From Rhodococcus sp040643435 (lineage in GTDB: Bacteria > Actinomycetota > Actinomycetes > Mycobacteriales > Mycobacteriaceae), in assembly GCF_040643435.1 (NCBI RefSeq), contig NZ_JBEYUH010000008.1, positions 154,362 to 218,361 of the forward strand: a DNA stretch of 64,000 bases, given 5' to 3'. Position numbers and translations under genes: made by a program. Positions 8,223 to 16,825 of the stretch are shown one piece after another (the first letter of the stretch is position 1; each line of letters starts with the position of its first letter). The notes under the pieces are model-generated. The model did no database searches and had not been told where the DNA came from. It saw only the letters and a program-made list of their open reading frames with translations.

Positions 8223-9373
8223 CGTTCACTCCTGTTCGGTTCCACTCCGGCAACCTCGAGCACTGTCCTCGCCAGCTCGTCCGCCGCACTACGGTGACCG
8301 GCGGCCGCGGCGCGGCGGCCCATCTCCACGAGTCGCTGCTCGTCCCGGAGCATCGACACCACTTCTGTCGCGACATAGTCCGAATTCAGATCGCCGTCGG
8401 CGACGATCCTTCCACCGCCCGCCTCGACGACCGGGCGGGCATTGAGTTCCTGTTCGCCGTTCCCATGCGGGAGGGGTACGTACACGGCGGGCAGACCCAC
8501 TGCGGACACCTCGGCGACCGTCATGGCGCCCGAGCGGCACACGACGGCGTCGGCGGCGGAATATGCGAGATCCATGCGTTCGAGATAGGGCACCGTGACG
8601 TACGGTGCACGGGCATGTCCGGGATGGGCGGGGATGTCGACGGTGTTCTTCGGACCGTGTGCGTGCAGCACGGCGATACCGGCCTCCGCGAGTGCGGCGG
8701 ACGCGCCGGACACGGCCTCGTTCAGCGAACGTGCGCCCTGCGAGCCTCCGAACACGAGCAGGACCGGGACGTCGTCGGGTAGACCGAAATGACGCCGCGC
8801 TTCCGCACGCAGCGCGCCGCGGTCGAGTCCGGTGATCGACGACCGGACCGGAATCCCCACGATCTGCGCGTCGCCGCGTCGCACGATCCCCGAACCCGGG
8901 ACCGCGGCCAGTACACGCTCTGCCCGGAGCGCACCGACCTTGTTGGCGATGCCAGCACTCGCATTGGCCTCGTGGACGACGACCGGAATACGGCGCCGAC
9001 GACGCAGCGGACCGGCCCCGGCCGCGAGGTAGGCGGGCAGCGCCACGTACCCGCCGAAACCGACGACGACATCGGCGTCGACCCGGTCGAGGATCTCGCG
9101 GGTGCGACGCACCGACGCCACGACCCGCCCTGGGAGCTTCAGCAGGTCGAGCGTCGGTTTGCGGGGCAGCGGCACGGGCGGGACGAGTTCCAGGGGGTAA
9201 CCGCGGCGCGGTACCAGGGTCGTCTCGAGTCCGCGCTCGGTACCGAGCGCCGTGATCCGCGCATCTGGTACGAGTGCGCGCACGGCATCCGCCACCGCGA
9301 GCGCCGGCTCGATATGCCCGGCCGTACCGCCTCCGGCCACCACCACCGACAGTGCCGGCCTTTCCCCACTCAC
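8219..9373 (-). CDS. murG: UDP-GlcNAc:lipid I GlcNAc transferase MurG
   Basis: GT28 glycosyltransferase of 384 residues. At the inner membrane face it converts lipid I to lipid II. The N-terminal glycine-rich loop GGGTAGHIEPAL (14-25) contacts the lipid diphosphate. VLLVFGGSQGARSLNEA and the C-terminal LPHGNGEQELNA bind UDP-GlcNAc. Start and stop both overlap neighbouring genes by 4 bases (ftsW, murC). Confidence 0.98.
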   Translation of the reverse strand: MSGERPALSVVVAGGGTAGHIEPALAVADAVRALVPDARITALGTERGLETTLVPRRGYPLELVPPVPLPRKPTLDLLKLPGRVVASVRRTREILDRVDADVVVGFGGYVALPAYLAAGAGPLRRRRRIPVVVHEANASAGIANKVGALRAERVLAAVPGSGIVRRGDAQIVGIPVRSSITGLDRGALRAEARRHFGLPDDVPVLLVFGGSQGARSLNEAVSGASAALAEAGIAVLHAHGPKNTVDIPAHPGHARAPYVTVPYLERMDLAYSAADAVVCRSGAMTVAEVSAVGLPAVYVPLPHGNGEQELNARPVVEAGGGRIVADGDLNSDYVATEVVSMLRDEQRLVEMGRRAAAAGHRSAADELARTVLEVAGVEPNRSER

Positions 9374-10920
9374 CTGCGATTCCCTCGCTCTCCGCCTCGT
9401 CTGTTCGCTCCGCGTGTCGTGCGGTTCGACTGTTGCCGGCCGCGGCCGGCGTCCCGCGCGGGTTGCGCGCGCCCTGCACGGCCCGTTCCGTCCCGTGGTT
9501 GTGTCCGCCCAGCGGACGCGCGGCGTTCTTGTGCCGCGCCACGCTGCCGTTCGTGCGGTGCCGGGGGCTGTCGTTTCCGCGCCCCGCCGCCCGGTGCAGC
9601 ACGACCGGCCCGCTCCGGCGCTGCGGCACGCGCTCGTGGTCGCCGTGCAGCGACCGTACGTGCGTCGGTTCGGCCGGCCCGGTAGGGCTCCGGCTTGCGC
9701 AATCGCAGCATTCGCGCGAACCGGCCGTCGTGACCCGCGTGCAACGCGGCGATGGCCTCGGGCTCGTGTCTCGCTGCGTTGGCTATCAGACCGAACATGA
9801 GCAAGGTGGTCGCCGTCGAGGTACCACCGGCCGACACGAGCGGCAGCTGCAGGCCGGTCACGGGCAGCAATCCCACGACATAGCCGATGTTGATGAGCGC
9901 CTGCCCGATGATCCAGGTCGTCGCCGTCGCGGTGAACAGTCGCAGGAAGGGATCGACCGAGCGCATCGCGATCCGCAACCCCACATAGGCGAACAGACCG
10001 AACAGGCCGATGACCGCGGCCCCGCCGAGGAATCCGAGTTCCTCACCGATGATGGCGAAGATGAAGTCGTTGTGGGCGTTGGGCAGGTAGTTCCACTTGG
10101 CCCGGCTCTGGCCGAGCCCGCGGCCCCACAGTCCACCGTCCGCGAGGGAGAACTTCGCCTGTCGCGCCTGATAACCGGCACCCTGTGGATCGTCTCCGGG
10201 ATTGAAGAAGGCTCGCACGCGCTCCGAGCGGTAACCGGCAGTCAGGGCCAGGATCACCGCGAGTCCGACGGCCGTGCCGACGATCCCGCCGAATACCTTG
10301 AGCGGCAGGCCCGCAAACCACAGCAGGGCGAGCACGATGATGACGATCGAGACGGTGGTGCCGAGGTCCGGCTGCAGCACGATCAGACCCGTCACGAGTA
10401 CGGCCGCCGGCACGAGCGGGACGAGCATGTCCCTCAGGGTCGAGTTCTCGCCACGGCGGGAGGCCAGCAGGTGAGCACCCCACACCGCGAGGGTGATCTT
10501 GGCGATCTCTGCCGGCTGGAGCGACACACCGGCGATGACGAACCAGCCCCGAGTACCTTGGGACACCGTGCCGATACCCGGTATGAGCACCAGCACGAGC
10601 AGCACGACCGAGAACGCGAACGCCGGGAAGGCGAATCGGCGGAGCAACCGGATGGGGATCTGCAGTGCGATGTAGAAGATCACCATGCCGAGGGCGGCGA
10701 AGATCACCTGAGAGGTGAACAGTCCGTACGCCGATCCGTCCGTGGCCACAGCACCGACGCTCGACGAGGACAGGACCATGACCAGTCCGAGCACGGTGAG
10801 CAGCACGGCGATCGTCACCACGAGGTGGAACGACGCGAGCGGCCGCGCCATCCACGCTCCGAACCGGCTGCGCATTCCTGCTACCGGATCGTCGGAGCCT
10901 GCCCCTGCCCGAGAGGTCAC
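9370..10920 (-). CDS. ftsW: Peptidoglycan glycosyltransferase FtsW (SEDS)
   Basis: SEDS-family polymerase of 516 residues with about ten membrane helices (about 30-400). It polymerises lipid II at the division site with FtsI. Typical SEDS segments are present: TRGWFVIAGVSLQPAEIAK, LQPDLGTT, HNDFIFAIIGEELGF (the conserved acidic loop) and LPLVSAGGTS. The cytoplasmic C-terminal tail (about 420-516) is long, Arg/Pro/Gly-rich and low in complexity, as in other Corynebacteriales. It overlaps murD and murG by 4 bases each. Confidence 0.98.
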   Translation of the reverse strand: MTSRAGAGSDDPVAGMRSRFGAWMARPLASFHLVVTIAVLLTVLGLVMVLSSSSVGAVATDGSAYGLFTSQVIFAALGMVIFYIALQIPIRLLRRFAFPAFAFSVVLLVLVLIPGIGTVSQGTRGWFVIAGVSLQPAEIAKITLAVWGAHLLASRRGENSTLRDMLVPLVPAAVLVTGLIVLQPDLGTTVSIVIIVLALLWFAGLPLKVFGGIVGTAVGLAVILALTAGYRSERVRAFFNPGDDPQGAGYQARQAKFSLADGGLWGRGLGQSRAKWNYLPNAHNDFIFAIIGEELGFLGGAAVIGLFGLFAYVGLRIAMRSVDPFLRLFTATATTWIIGQALINIGYVVGLLPVTGLQLPLVSAGGTSTATTLLMFGLIANAARHEPEAIAALHAGHDGRFARMLRLRKPEPYRAGRTDARTVAARRPRARAAAPERAGRAAPGGGARKRQPPAPHERQRGAAQERRASAGRTQPRDGTGRAGRAQPARDAGRGRQQSNRTTRGANRRGGERGNRR

Positions 10921-12407
10921 GGTTGCGTCCCGCCCCCGCGGAGTTCCTCGACCGCGGACGCGAAACTGCGGCCGCGTTCCGCGTAGTCGGCGAACATGTC
11001 GAGCGACGCCGCGGCAGGGGCGAGCAGCACTGTCTCCCCCGTCGAGGCGAGAGCCGCCGCTTCTCGGACCGCCAGACGCATCGCGGCGGGGCCGTCGGGG
11101 CCCGGGGCCGCGACCCTCTTCACCGAAACGGTCTCGGTTTCGCTCGTCGCGTCGGTCATCGCTTCATCGTCACCCGTGTCCACCACGACGACCGGGACCT
11201 GCGGGGCGTGTCGCGTCAGTGCCCGGGCGATTTCACCGGCGTCCCGGCCCAGCAGCACTGCCCCGGACAGGCGCGGTGCGACGTCGGCGACCAGTTCGTC
11301 CACCCGTGCACCCTTGAGCAGGCCACCGGCGATCCACACCACACGCTCGCGGGCCAGCAGCGAACTACGAGCCGCGTGCGGATTGGTCGCCTTCGAATCA
11401 TCGATGTATTCGACGCCGTCGACGTGCCCGGCCGGGGAGGCGCGGTGTGGACCGACCCGGTGCCGCCGCAGTCCGTCGTGGACGGCCGATGCCGGTACAT
11501 CGACGGCGCGCGCGAGGGCAGCGGCCGCGAGTGCGTCGGAGAGGCCCGCGGGCCCCGGCGGGTTGACATCGTCGACACGAGCGAGCACTGCCGAATCCGC
11601 GAACGCCCGGTCGACGAGCAGTTCGTTGCTGATCCCGAGCTCACCCTCCTGGGGGAAGCCCAGCGTGAATCCCACGGTGAGCACCGCTCGAGAACGGTCG
11701 CGGAGACCGCCCGCGATCGGATCGTCGAGGCCGAGAACCCCGACGGCGCCGGTGAGGGCGCCGAGCTTGGCTTCGATGTAGTTCTCGATGCCGCCGTGCC
11801 AGTCGAGATGATCCTCGGCGATGTTGAGGACGACGCCCGCATCGGGGTGTACCGAGGGCGCCCAGTGCAGCTGGAAGGACGACAACTCGACCGCAAGGAC
11901 GTCGGCGCGGGGATCGTCGCGGCGCAGGGCGTCGAGCACGGGAAGTCCGATATTTCCGCACGCGACACTGTTGCGGCCTGCGGCTTCGAGAATCGCGTGC
12001 AGCATCATGGTCGTGGTGGTCTTGCCGTTCGTTCCGGTCACCACCAGCCACCTCCGGGCCGGACCGTAGATCTCGGCGCGGTCGATCCGCCAGGACAGCT
12101 CGATGTCGCCCCAGATCGGCACCGCGGCACCGGCTGCCCGCGATAGCAGGGGGGCGCCGGGCGGAAAACCGGGACTCGTGACCACCAGAGCGAACTCGCG
12201 CAGCGCGGCGGTGTCGTCGACGAGAGCATCGAGTTTCACCGTCCGTGCGCCGAGCGCCGCGCACTCGGCCAGAGCACGCTCGTCGCGGTCGGTGACGGTG
12301 ACGCGGGCACCGAGTTCGGTGAGCGGCTCGATCGTCGCTCGGCCCGACACACCCGCCCCGGCGACGAGCACCGCCCGCCCCCTGAGCCGTTCGAGTTCGT
12401 CGGTCAT
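10917..12407 (-). CDS. murD: UDP-MurNAc-L-Ala--D-glutamate ligase MurD
   Basis: Mur ligase of 496 residues that adds D-Glu. The N-terminal Rossmann-like domain (VLVAGAGVSGRATIEPL), the P-loop GTNGKTTTT (125-133), NIAEDHLDWHGG in the central domain and DDSKATNPHAA in the C-terminal domain all match MurD. The stop overlaps the ftsW start by 4 bases; mraY ends 3 bases upstream of the start. Confidence 0.98.
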   Translation of the reverse strand: MTDELERLRGRAVLVAGAGVSGRATIEPLTELGARVTVTDRDERALAECAALGARTVKLDALVDDTAALREFALVVTSPGFPPGAPLLSRAAGAAVPIWGDIELSWRIDRAEIYGPARRWLVVTGTNGKTTTTMMLHAILEAAGRNSVACGNIGLPVLDALRRDDPRADVLAVELSSFQLHWAPSVHPDAGVVLNIAEDHLDWHGGIENYIEAKLGALTGAVGVLGLDDPIAGGLRDRSRAVLTVGFTLGFPQEGELGISNELLVDRAFADSAVLARVDDVNPPGPAGLSDALAAAALARAVDVPASAVHDGLRRHRVGPHRASPAGHVDGVEYIDDSKATNPHAARSSLLARERVVWIAGGLLKGARVDELVADVAPRLSGAVLLGRDAGEIARALTRHAPQVPVVVVDTGDDEAMTDATSETETVSVKRVAAPGPDGPAAMRLAVREAAALASTGETVLLAPAAASLDMFADYAERGRSFASAVEELRGGGTQP

Positions 12408-12410
12408 GTG

Positions 12411-13490
12411 TCAGTCCCCGATCGCCGAGAGGTACTCGCTGTAGAACAGGGCGAGGCCGATCGCCGACGCAATGGCAGCGAGGAGCCAGAAGCGGATGAT
12501 CACCGTGGTCTCGGCCCATCCGCCGAGTTCGAAGTGGTGGTGGAAGGGTGCCATCCTGAACACGCGCCTGCGAGTGGACCGGAACACCGCCACCTGGATG
12601 ACCACCGACGCCGCCTCCGCGACGAAGAGCGCACCGATGACGACCATGAGCAGTTCGGTGCGGGTCGTGACGGACAGGCCGGCGAGCATGCCGCCGAGGG
12701 CGAGCGATCCGGTGTCACCCATGAAGATCTTGGCGGGCGCAGCGTTCCACCACAGGAAGCCGATGCAAGCGGCAGCCCCGGCGGCACACAGCAGGGCCAG
12801 ATCGAGCGGGTCGCGGACGTCGTAGCAACCCGCGGTCGGTTCCACGACGCAGGCGTTGCGGTACTGCCAGAACGTGATGATGACGTATGCGCCGAGCACC
12901 AATGCCATCGAACCGGCCGCGAGTCCGTCGAGTCCGTCGGTGAGGTTCACCGCGTTGGACCAAGCACTGACCAGCAGGTACACGAAGAGGATGAACACGA
13001 CCGAGCCCATCGACACCGTGGCGATGTCGCGCACGTAGGACAGATCGGTACTGGCGGGGCTCAGGCCGTCGGAATTGCGGAACTGCAGCGCAAGAATGCC
13101 GAAGGCCACCGCGGCGACGAGCTGGCCCACCAGCTTGGCCGTCTTGTTCAGCCCGAGATTGCGCTGTTTGCGGATCTTGATGAAGTCGTCGAGGAAGCCG
13201 ACACCGCCGAGTGCCGTCGTCAGCCCCAGCACGAGCAGGCCCGAGGCGGTCGGTCCCTGCGCGTCGTAGCCCATCCCGATGAGGTGCGAACCCCAATAAC
13301 CCGCCCACAGGCCCGCGAGGATCGCGACGCCGCCCATGGTGGGAGTGCCACGCTTCGACTGGTGACTCTGCGGACCCTCGACCCGGATCTCCTGCCCGAA
13401 GCCCTGCCGGGAGAACATCTTGATCAGAACAGGAGTGAGCAGGATCGACACTACGAGCGCGATACCCGCCGCGAACAGGATCTGTCTCAC
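12411..13490 (-). CDS. mraY: Phospho-MurNAc-pentapeptide transferase MraY
   Basis: Integral membrane enzyme of 359 residues that transfers phospho-MurNAc-pentapeptide to undecaprenyl phosphate, forming lipid I. The GTG at 13488-13490 overlaps the murF stop by 4 bases and gives VRQILFAAGIALVVS, a proper first helix; the longer upstream frame is Arg-rich noise. GTPTMGG, FLDDFIK (the catalytic aspartates), NLTDGLDGLAAG and FMGDTGSLALGG are intact, as is the HHH motif region FHHHFELGG. Confidence 0.98.
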   Translation of the reverse strand: MRQILFAAGIALVVSILLTPVLIKMFSRQGFGQEIRVEGPQSHQSKRGTPTMGGVAILAGLWAGYWGSHLIGMGYDAQGPTASGLLVLGLTTALGGVGFLDDFIKIRKQRNLGLNKTAKLVGQLVAAVAFGILALQFRNSDGLSPASTDLSYVRDIATVSMGSVVFILFVYLLVSAWSNAVNLTDGLDGLAAGSMALVLGAYVIITFWQYRNACVVEPTAGCYDVRDPLDLALLCAAGAAACIGFLWWNAAPAKIFMGDTGSLALGGMLAGLSVTTRTELLMVVIGALFVAEAASVVIQVAVFRSTRRRVFRMAPFHHHFELGGWAETTVIIRFWLLAAIASAIGLALFYSEYLSAIGD

Positions 13491-15028
13491 CGGGCATCCT
13501 CCGTCCTCACAGCAGCGTCGTCTTCTCCGGTGCCGGCGGGGTCGTCCGCGAGGACGGCTTCGGCAACGGTCCACAGCCTCACGGCCTGCGACGCCTTCAC
13601 GAGCACGATGTCACCCGGTTCCAGTTCCTCTCGCAGCAACGCGATCGCGGCGTCGGCATCGGGCACATGACTCGCTTCCTCACCCCAGGATCCTTCCATC
13701 ACGGCGCCCTGGAACAACCCCCGGACCGGACGCGTCGCGCCGACGGCGATGATGCGGGTGACGTCGAGGCGAACCGCGAGTCGCCCGATGGCGTCGTGGG
13801 CGACGACAGTGTCGTCCCCGAGTTCGGCCATCTCACCGAGTACCGCGAAGGTCCGTCGCGGAACCGGCCCCGACCGCGCCATCGTCACCAGCGCCTTCAC
13901 TGCGGCGCGCATCGAATCGGGGTTCGCGTTGTAGGCGTCGTCGATGACGGTCACACCGTCCGAGCGAGTCTGCACCGCCATGCGGTGTGCCGAGACGGGA
14001 CCTGCCGTTGCAAGTGCATCGGCTGCCTGCTCGACCGTCGCACCGCATTCGACCGCCACCGCGATCGCCGAGAGGGCGTTGCCGACCTGGTGCTCGCCGT
14101 GCACGGCGAGCCGTACGGGTACGCGCTGCTCACGGCCATCCGCCCGGACGACGGCAGTGAAGGACGCCCGCGCCCGGTCGTCGAGCCGGAGGTCCTCGGC
14201 GCTGTAGGCCGCCTGCGGCCCGGTTCCGACATAGACGACCCGCGCCGTGGTGCGCGAGGCCATCGCAGAGACGAGGATGTCGTCGGCGTTGAGAATTGCC
14301 ACTCCGCCGTCGGCAGCGCTCGGAAGGGCCTCGACGAGTTCGCCCTTGGTGCGCGCAATGACCTCCTGCGAACCGAATTCGCCGATGTGTGCGGTCCCGA
14401 CGTTGAGCACGACGCCTATGCGGGGCGGGGCGATGGCGGCCAGGGCAGCGATGTGCCCGGGTCCGCGGGCCGACTTCTCGAGAACGAGGAAGCGGGTGGA
14501 CTCGGTGGCGCGAAGCGCCGTCCAGGGATGGCCGAGTTCGTTGTTGAACGACCCGGGTGGGGCGACGACCTCCCCCAGCGGCGCGAGCACGGCCGCGATC
14601 ATGTCCTTCGTCGAGGTCTTGCCGGCCGAACCGGTGACGCCGACGACCGTGAGTCCTGCCTCGGTCAGCGTGTCCACCACATGCCGGGCCAGCTTCGCGA
14701 GCGCCGCGAGGACGGCGGCGCCGGATCCGTTGCTGTCGTGTTCGAGCGCGAGGGCGTTGGTCTCCGTGGTCGCGATCGGCGGTGCCACGATCGCGGGCAC
14801 ACCCACCGGTCGTGCGGCGAGGACCACTACCGCCCCGGCTGCCACTGCGGCCGCGGCATGGTCGTGCCCGTCCGAGCGCGCACCGGGCAGCGCCAGGAAC
14901 AGGCCTCCTGGACCGATCCGCCGCGAGTCGAACTCGACGGACCCGGTCACCTCGGCCGACGGATCGTCGACGTCGTGCAGGGTGCCCCCGACGACCTCCG
15001 CGATCCGAGCCAGTGTCATCGGGATCAT
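13487..15028 (-). CDS. murF: UDP-MurNAc-tripeptide--D-Ala-D-Ala ligase MurF
   Basis: Mur ligase of 513 residues that adds D-Ala-D-Ala. It has an N-terminal UDP-binding domain, the P-loop GSAGKTST (133-140), NVGTAHIGEFGS in the central domain and a C-terminal domain with VIDDAYNANPDSM. The ATG at 15026-15028 overlaps the murE stop (ATGA); a second in-frame ATG three codons later is also possible. It overlaps mraY by 4 bases at its 3' end. Confidence 0.98.
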   Translation of the reverse strand: MIPMTLARIAEVVGGTLHDVDDPSAEVTGSVEFDSRRIGPGGLFLALPGARSDGHDHAAAAVAAGAVVVLAARPVGVPAIVAPPIATTETNALALEHDSNGSGAAVLAALAKLARHVVDTLTEAGLTVVGVTGSAGKTSTKDMIAAVLAPLGEVVAPPGSFNNELGHPWTALRATESTRFLVLEKSARGPGHIAALAAIAPPRIGVVLNVGTAHIGEFGSQEVIARTKGELVEALPSAADGGVAILNADDILVSAMASRTTARVVYVGTGPQAAYSAEDLRLDDRARASFTAVVRADGREQRVPVRLAVHGEHQVGNALSAIAVAVECGATVEQAADALATAGPVSAHRMAVQTRSDGVTVIDDAYNANPDSMRAAVKALVTMARSGPVPRRTFAVLGEMAELGDDTVVAHDAIGRLAVRLDVTRIIAVGATRPVRGLFQGAVMEGSWGEEASHVPDADAAIALLREELEPGDIVLVKASQAVRLWTVAEAVLADDPAGTGEDDAAVRTEDAR

Positions 15029-16683
15029 GCATTGCCTCCGTGATACGAACCGTCCGCAGCAGGCGGATGACCGTCGGGTCCTGCGGTCCGGTACTTGTCG
15101 AGTGCTGCGCCGAGGACCTCGCGGTCGTCGAAGGGATGCTTGACTCCCTCGATCTCCTGCCCCGTCTCGTGGCCCTTACCGGCGACGAGTACGACGTCGC
15201 CGGGACGCGCCCATGCCACTGCGGCGTCGATCGCTGCCGCACGATCCCCGATCTCGAGGATCTCACCGCGCTCGGCCACCGGCACGGAGTAGGCACCGTC
15301 GAGCACGGCCGCGCGGATCGCAGCGGGGTTCTCGGTTCGTGGATTGTCGTCGGTCACGACGACGAGCTCGGCGCCGCGGGCTGCAACCTCGCCCATGACC
15401 GGGCGTTTCGTCCGGTCGCGGTCGCCCCCGGCCCCCACGACGACGGCGATACGGCCGTCGGTCGCACCGCGCAGGGTCGAGATGACCGCGTCGAGCGCGG
15501 CCGGCTTGTGTGCGTAGTCGACAACGGCCAGGAAATCCTGCCCGCGATCGACGCGCTCGACGCGGCCGGGCACCGCGACGTCGGCGATGCCGCGGATCGC
15601 GGCGTCGACGTCGGCGCCCACCTCGGCACAGATCGCAACGGCGAGGGCGGCGTTGGTGACGTTGTAGCGTCCCGGCAGACCGACCGTGGCACGACGTGCG
15701 GTCCCGTCCGGGCCGGTCAGGGTGAATTCCTGTACAGCGGTCCCGTCGAGGACGTCGTCGGTGACGGCCCAGTCGGCGCCGTCGGCCTTCGTGGCGACCG
15801 TCCGTACGGCGTCGTCGCGGCCGGCGCGCGCGAGGTCGGCCATGCGACGTCCCCAATCGTCGTCGATGCACACGACGGCGCGCCGGGCGCGGACCGGCGA
15901 ATCCTCGGCGAACAGCCGGGCCTTCGCGCCGAAATAGTCGTCGAGGTCCTTGTGGAAATCCAGGTGATCCTGGGACAGATTGGTGAACGCACCGACCGCG
16001 AACTCGGTGGCGTCGACACGACCGAGGGCGAGTGCGTGACTCGAAACCTCCATCACGACGGTGTCGACCCCGCGTTCGCGCATGACGGCGAACAGTGCGT
16101 GCAGTTGCGGCGCCTCGGGCGTCGTGAGGCTGCTCGGCAGGCGGATCCCCCGGATCCGGGTCTCCACGGTGCCGACGAGGCCGACGACGCGTCCCGCTGC
16201 GACGAGCCCCGCCTCGACGAGATAGGAGGTCGTCGTCTTTCCGGACGTGCCGGTGATCCCGATGACCTGCATGCTGCGCGAGGGGTGTCCGTAGACCGTT
16301 GCCGACGCCGCTCCCAGTACGGCGCGCGGATCGGGATGGACGAGCACCGGGATCGGCTGCGACGCCGTCCGAGCGACGAGATCCCGTCCTGCCGCATCGG
16401 TCAGCACGGCGACCGCTCCGCGTTCGAGGGCGGTCGAGGCGAAGGTGGCGCCGTGGGTGTGCGCGCCGGGTAGTGCCGCGAAGACGTCGCCCGGACGAAT
16501 GCCCTGTGCGCGCAGGTCGATCCCGGTGACCGCGACTCGGTCGGTCGGCCCGGTCCCGGGGTTCACGATCTCGACTTGCGCCCCGATGGCGTCGGCGAGG
16601 ACCGAGAGCTGCGTCATCGGTGGGTTCTCGGGTCTCCACCCCTCCACCGGAGGAGACGGATCCGGAGTCGATGGCACAGGCAC
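15025..16683 (-). CDS. murE: UDP-MurNAc-L-Ala-D-Glu--meso-DAP ligase MurE
   Basis: Mur ligase of 552 residues. The P-loop GTSGKTTT (154-161) and NLSQDHLDFHKDLDDYF are present. The substrate loop reads DDNPRTENP; the DNPR motif is the known marker for meso-diaminopimelate over lysine, which agrees with an A1-gamma cell wall and with asnB at the other end of the window. It is 142 bases downstream of ftsI and overlaps murF by 4 bases. The first ~22 residues are Pro-rich, and a later ATG (MTQLSVLADAIG) is an alternative start. Confidence 0.97.
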   Translation of the reverse strand: MPVPSTPDPSPPVEGWRPENPPMTQLSVLADAIGAQVEIVNPGTGPTDRVAVTGIDLRAQGIRPGDVFAALPGAHTHGATFASTALERGAVAVLTDAAGRDLVARTASQPIPVLVHPDPRAVLGAASATVYGHPSRSMQVIGITGTSGKTTTSYLVEAGLVAAGRVVGLVGTVETRIRGIRLPSSLTTPEAPQLHALFAVMRERGVDTVVMEVSSHALALGRVDATEFAVGAFTNLSQDHLDFHKDLDDYFGAKARLFAEDSPVRARRAVVCIDDDWGRRMADLARAGRDDAVRTVATKADGADWAVTDDVLDGTAVQEFTLTGPDGTARRATVGLPGRYNVTNAALAVAICAEVGADVDAAIRGIADVAVPGRVERVDRGQDFLAVVDYAHKPAALDAVISTLRGATDGRIAVVVGAGGDRDRTKRPVMGEVAARGAELVVVTDDNPRTENPAAIRAAVLDGAYSVPVAERGEILEIGDRAAAIDAAVAWARPGDVVLVAGKGHETGQEIEGVKHPFDDREVLGAALDKYRTAGPDGHPPAADGSYHGGNA

Positions 16684-16825
16684 CAGTTTCCTCTCGCTTG
16701 GCTGCAGCTCCTGCTGCAGGCACTCCGACGGGTATCCCGGGTCGGCTCCCCCGAGTCCGGTCGCGACGCGACCGCCGTGACACGTTACCGACGTGTCAGC
16801 CTACCGAGACCGCACGGTCGCCTCG

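Noticed and set aside
6483..8297. 604-codon plus-strand frame opposite murC
   Set aside because: Antisense shadow of murC, which has all its motifs; no ribosome site or domain.
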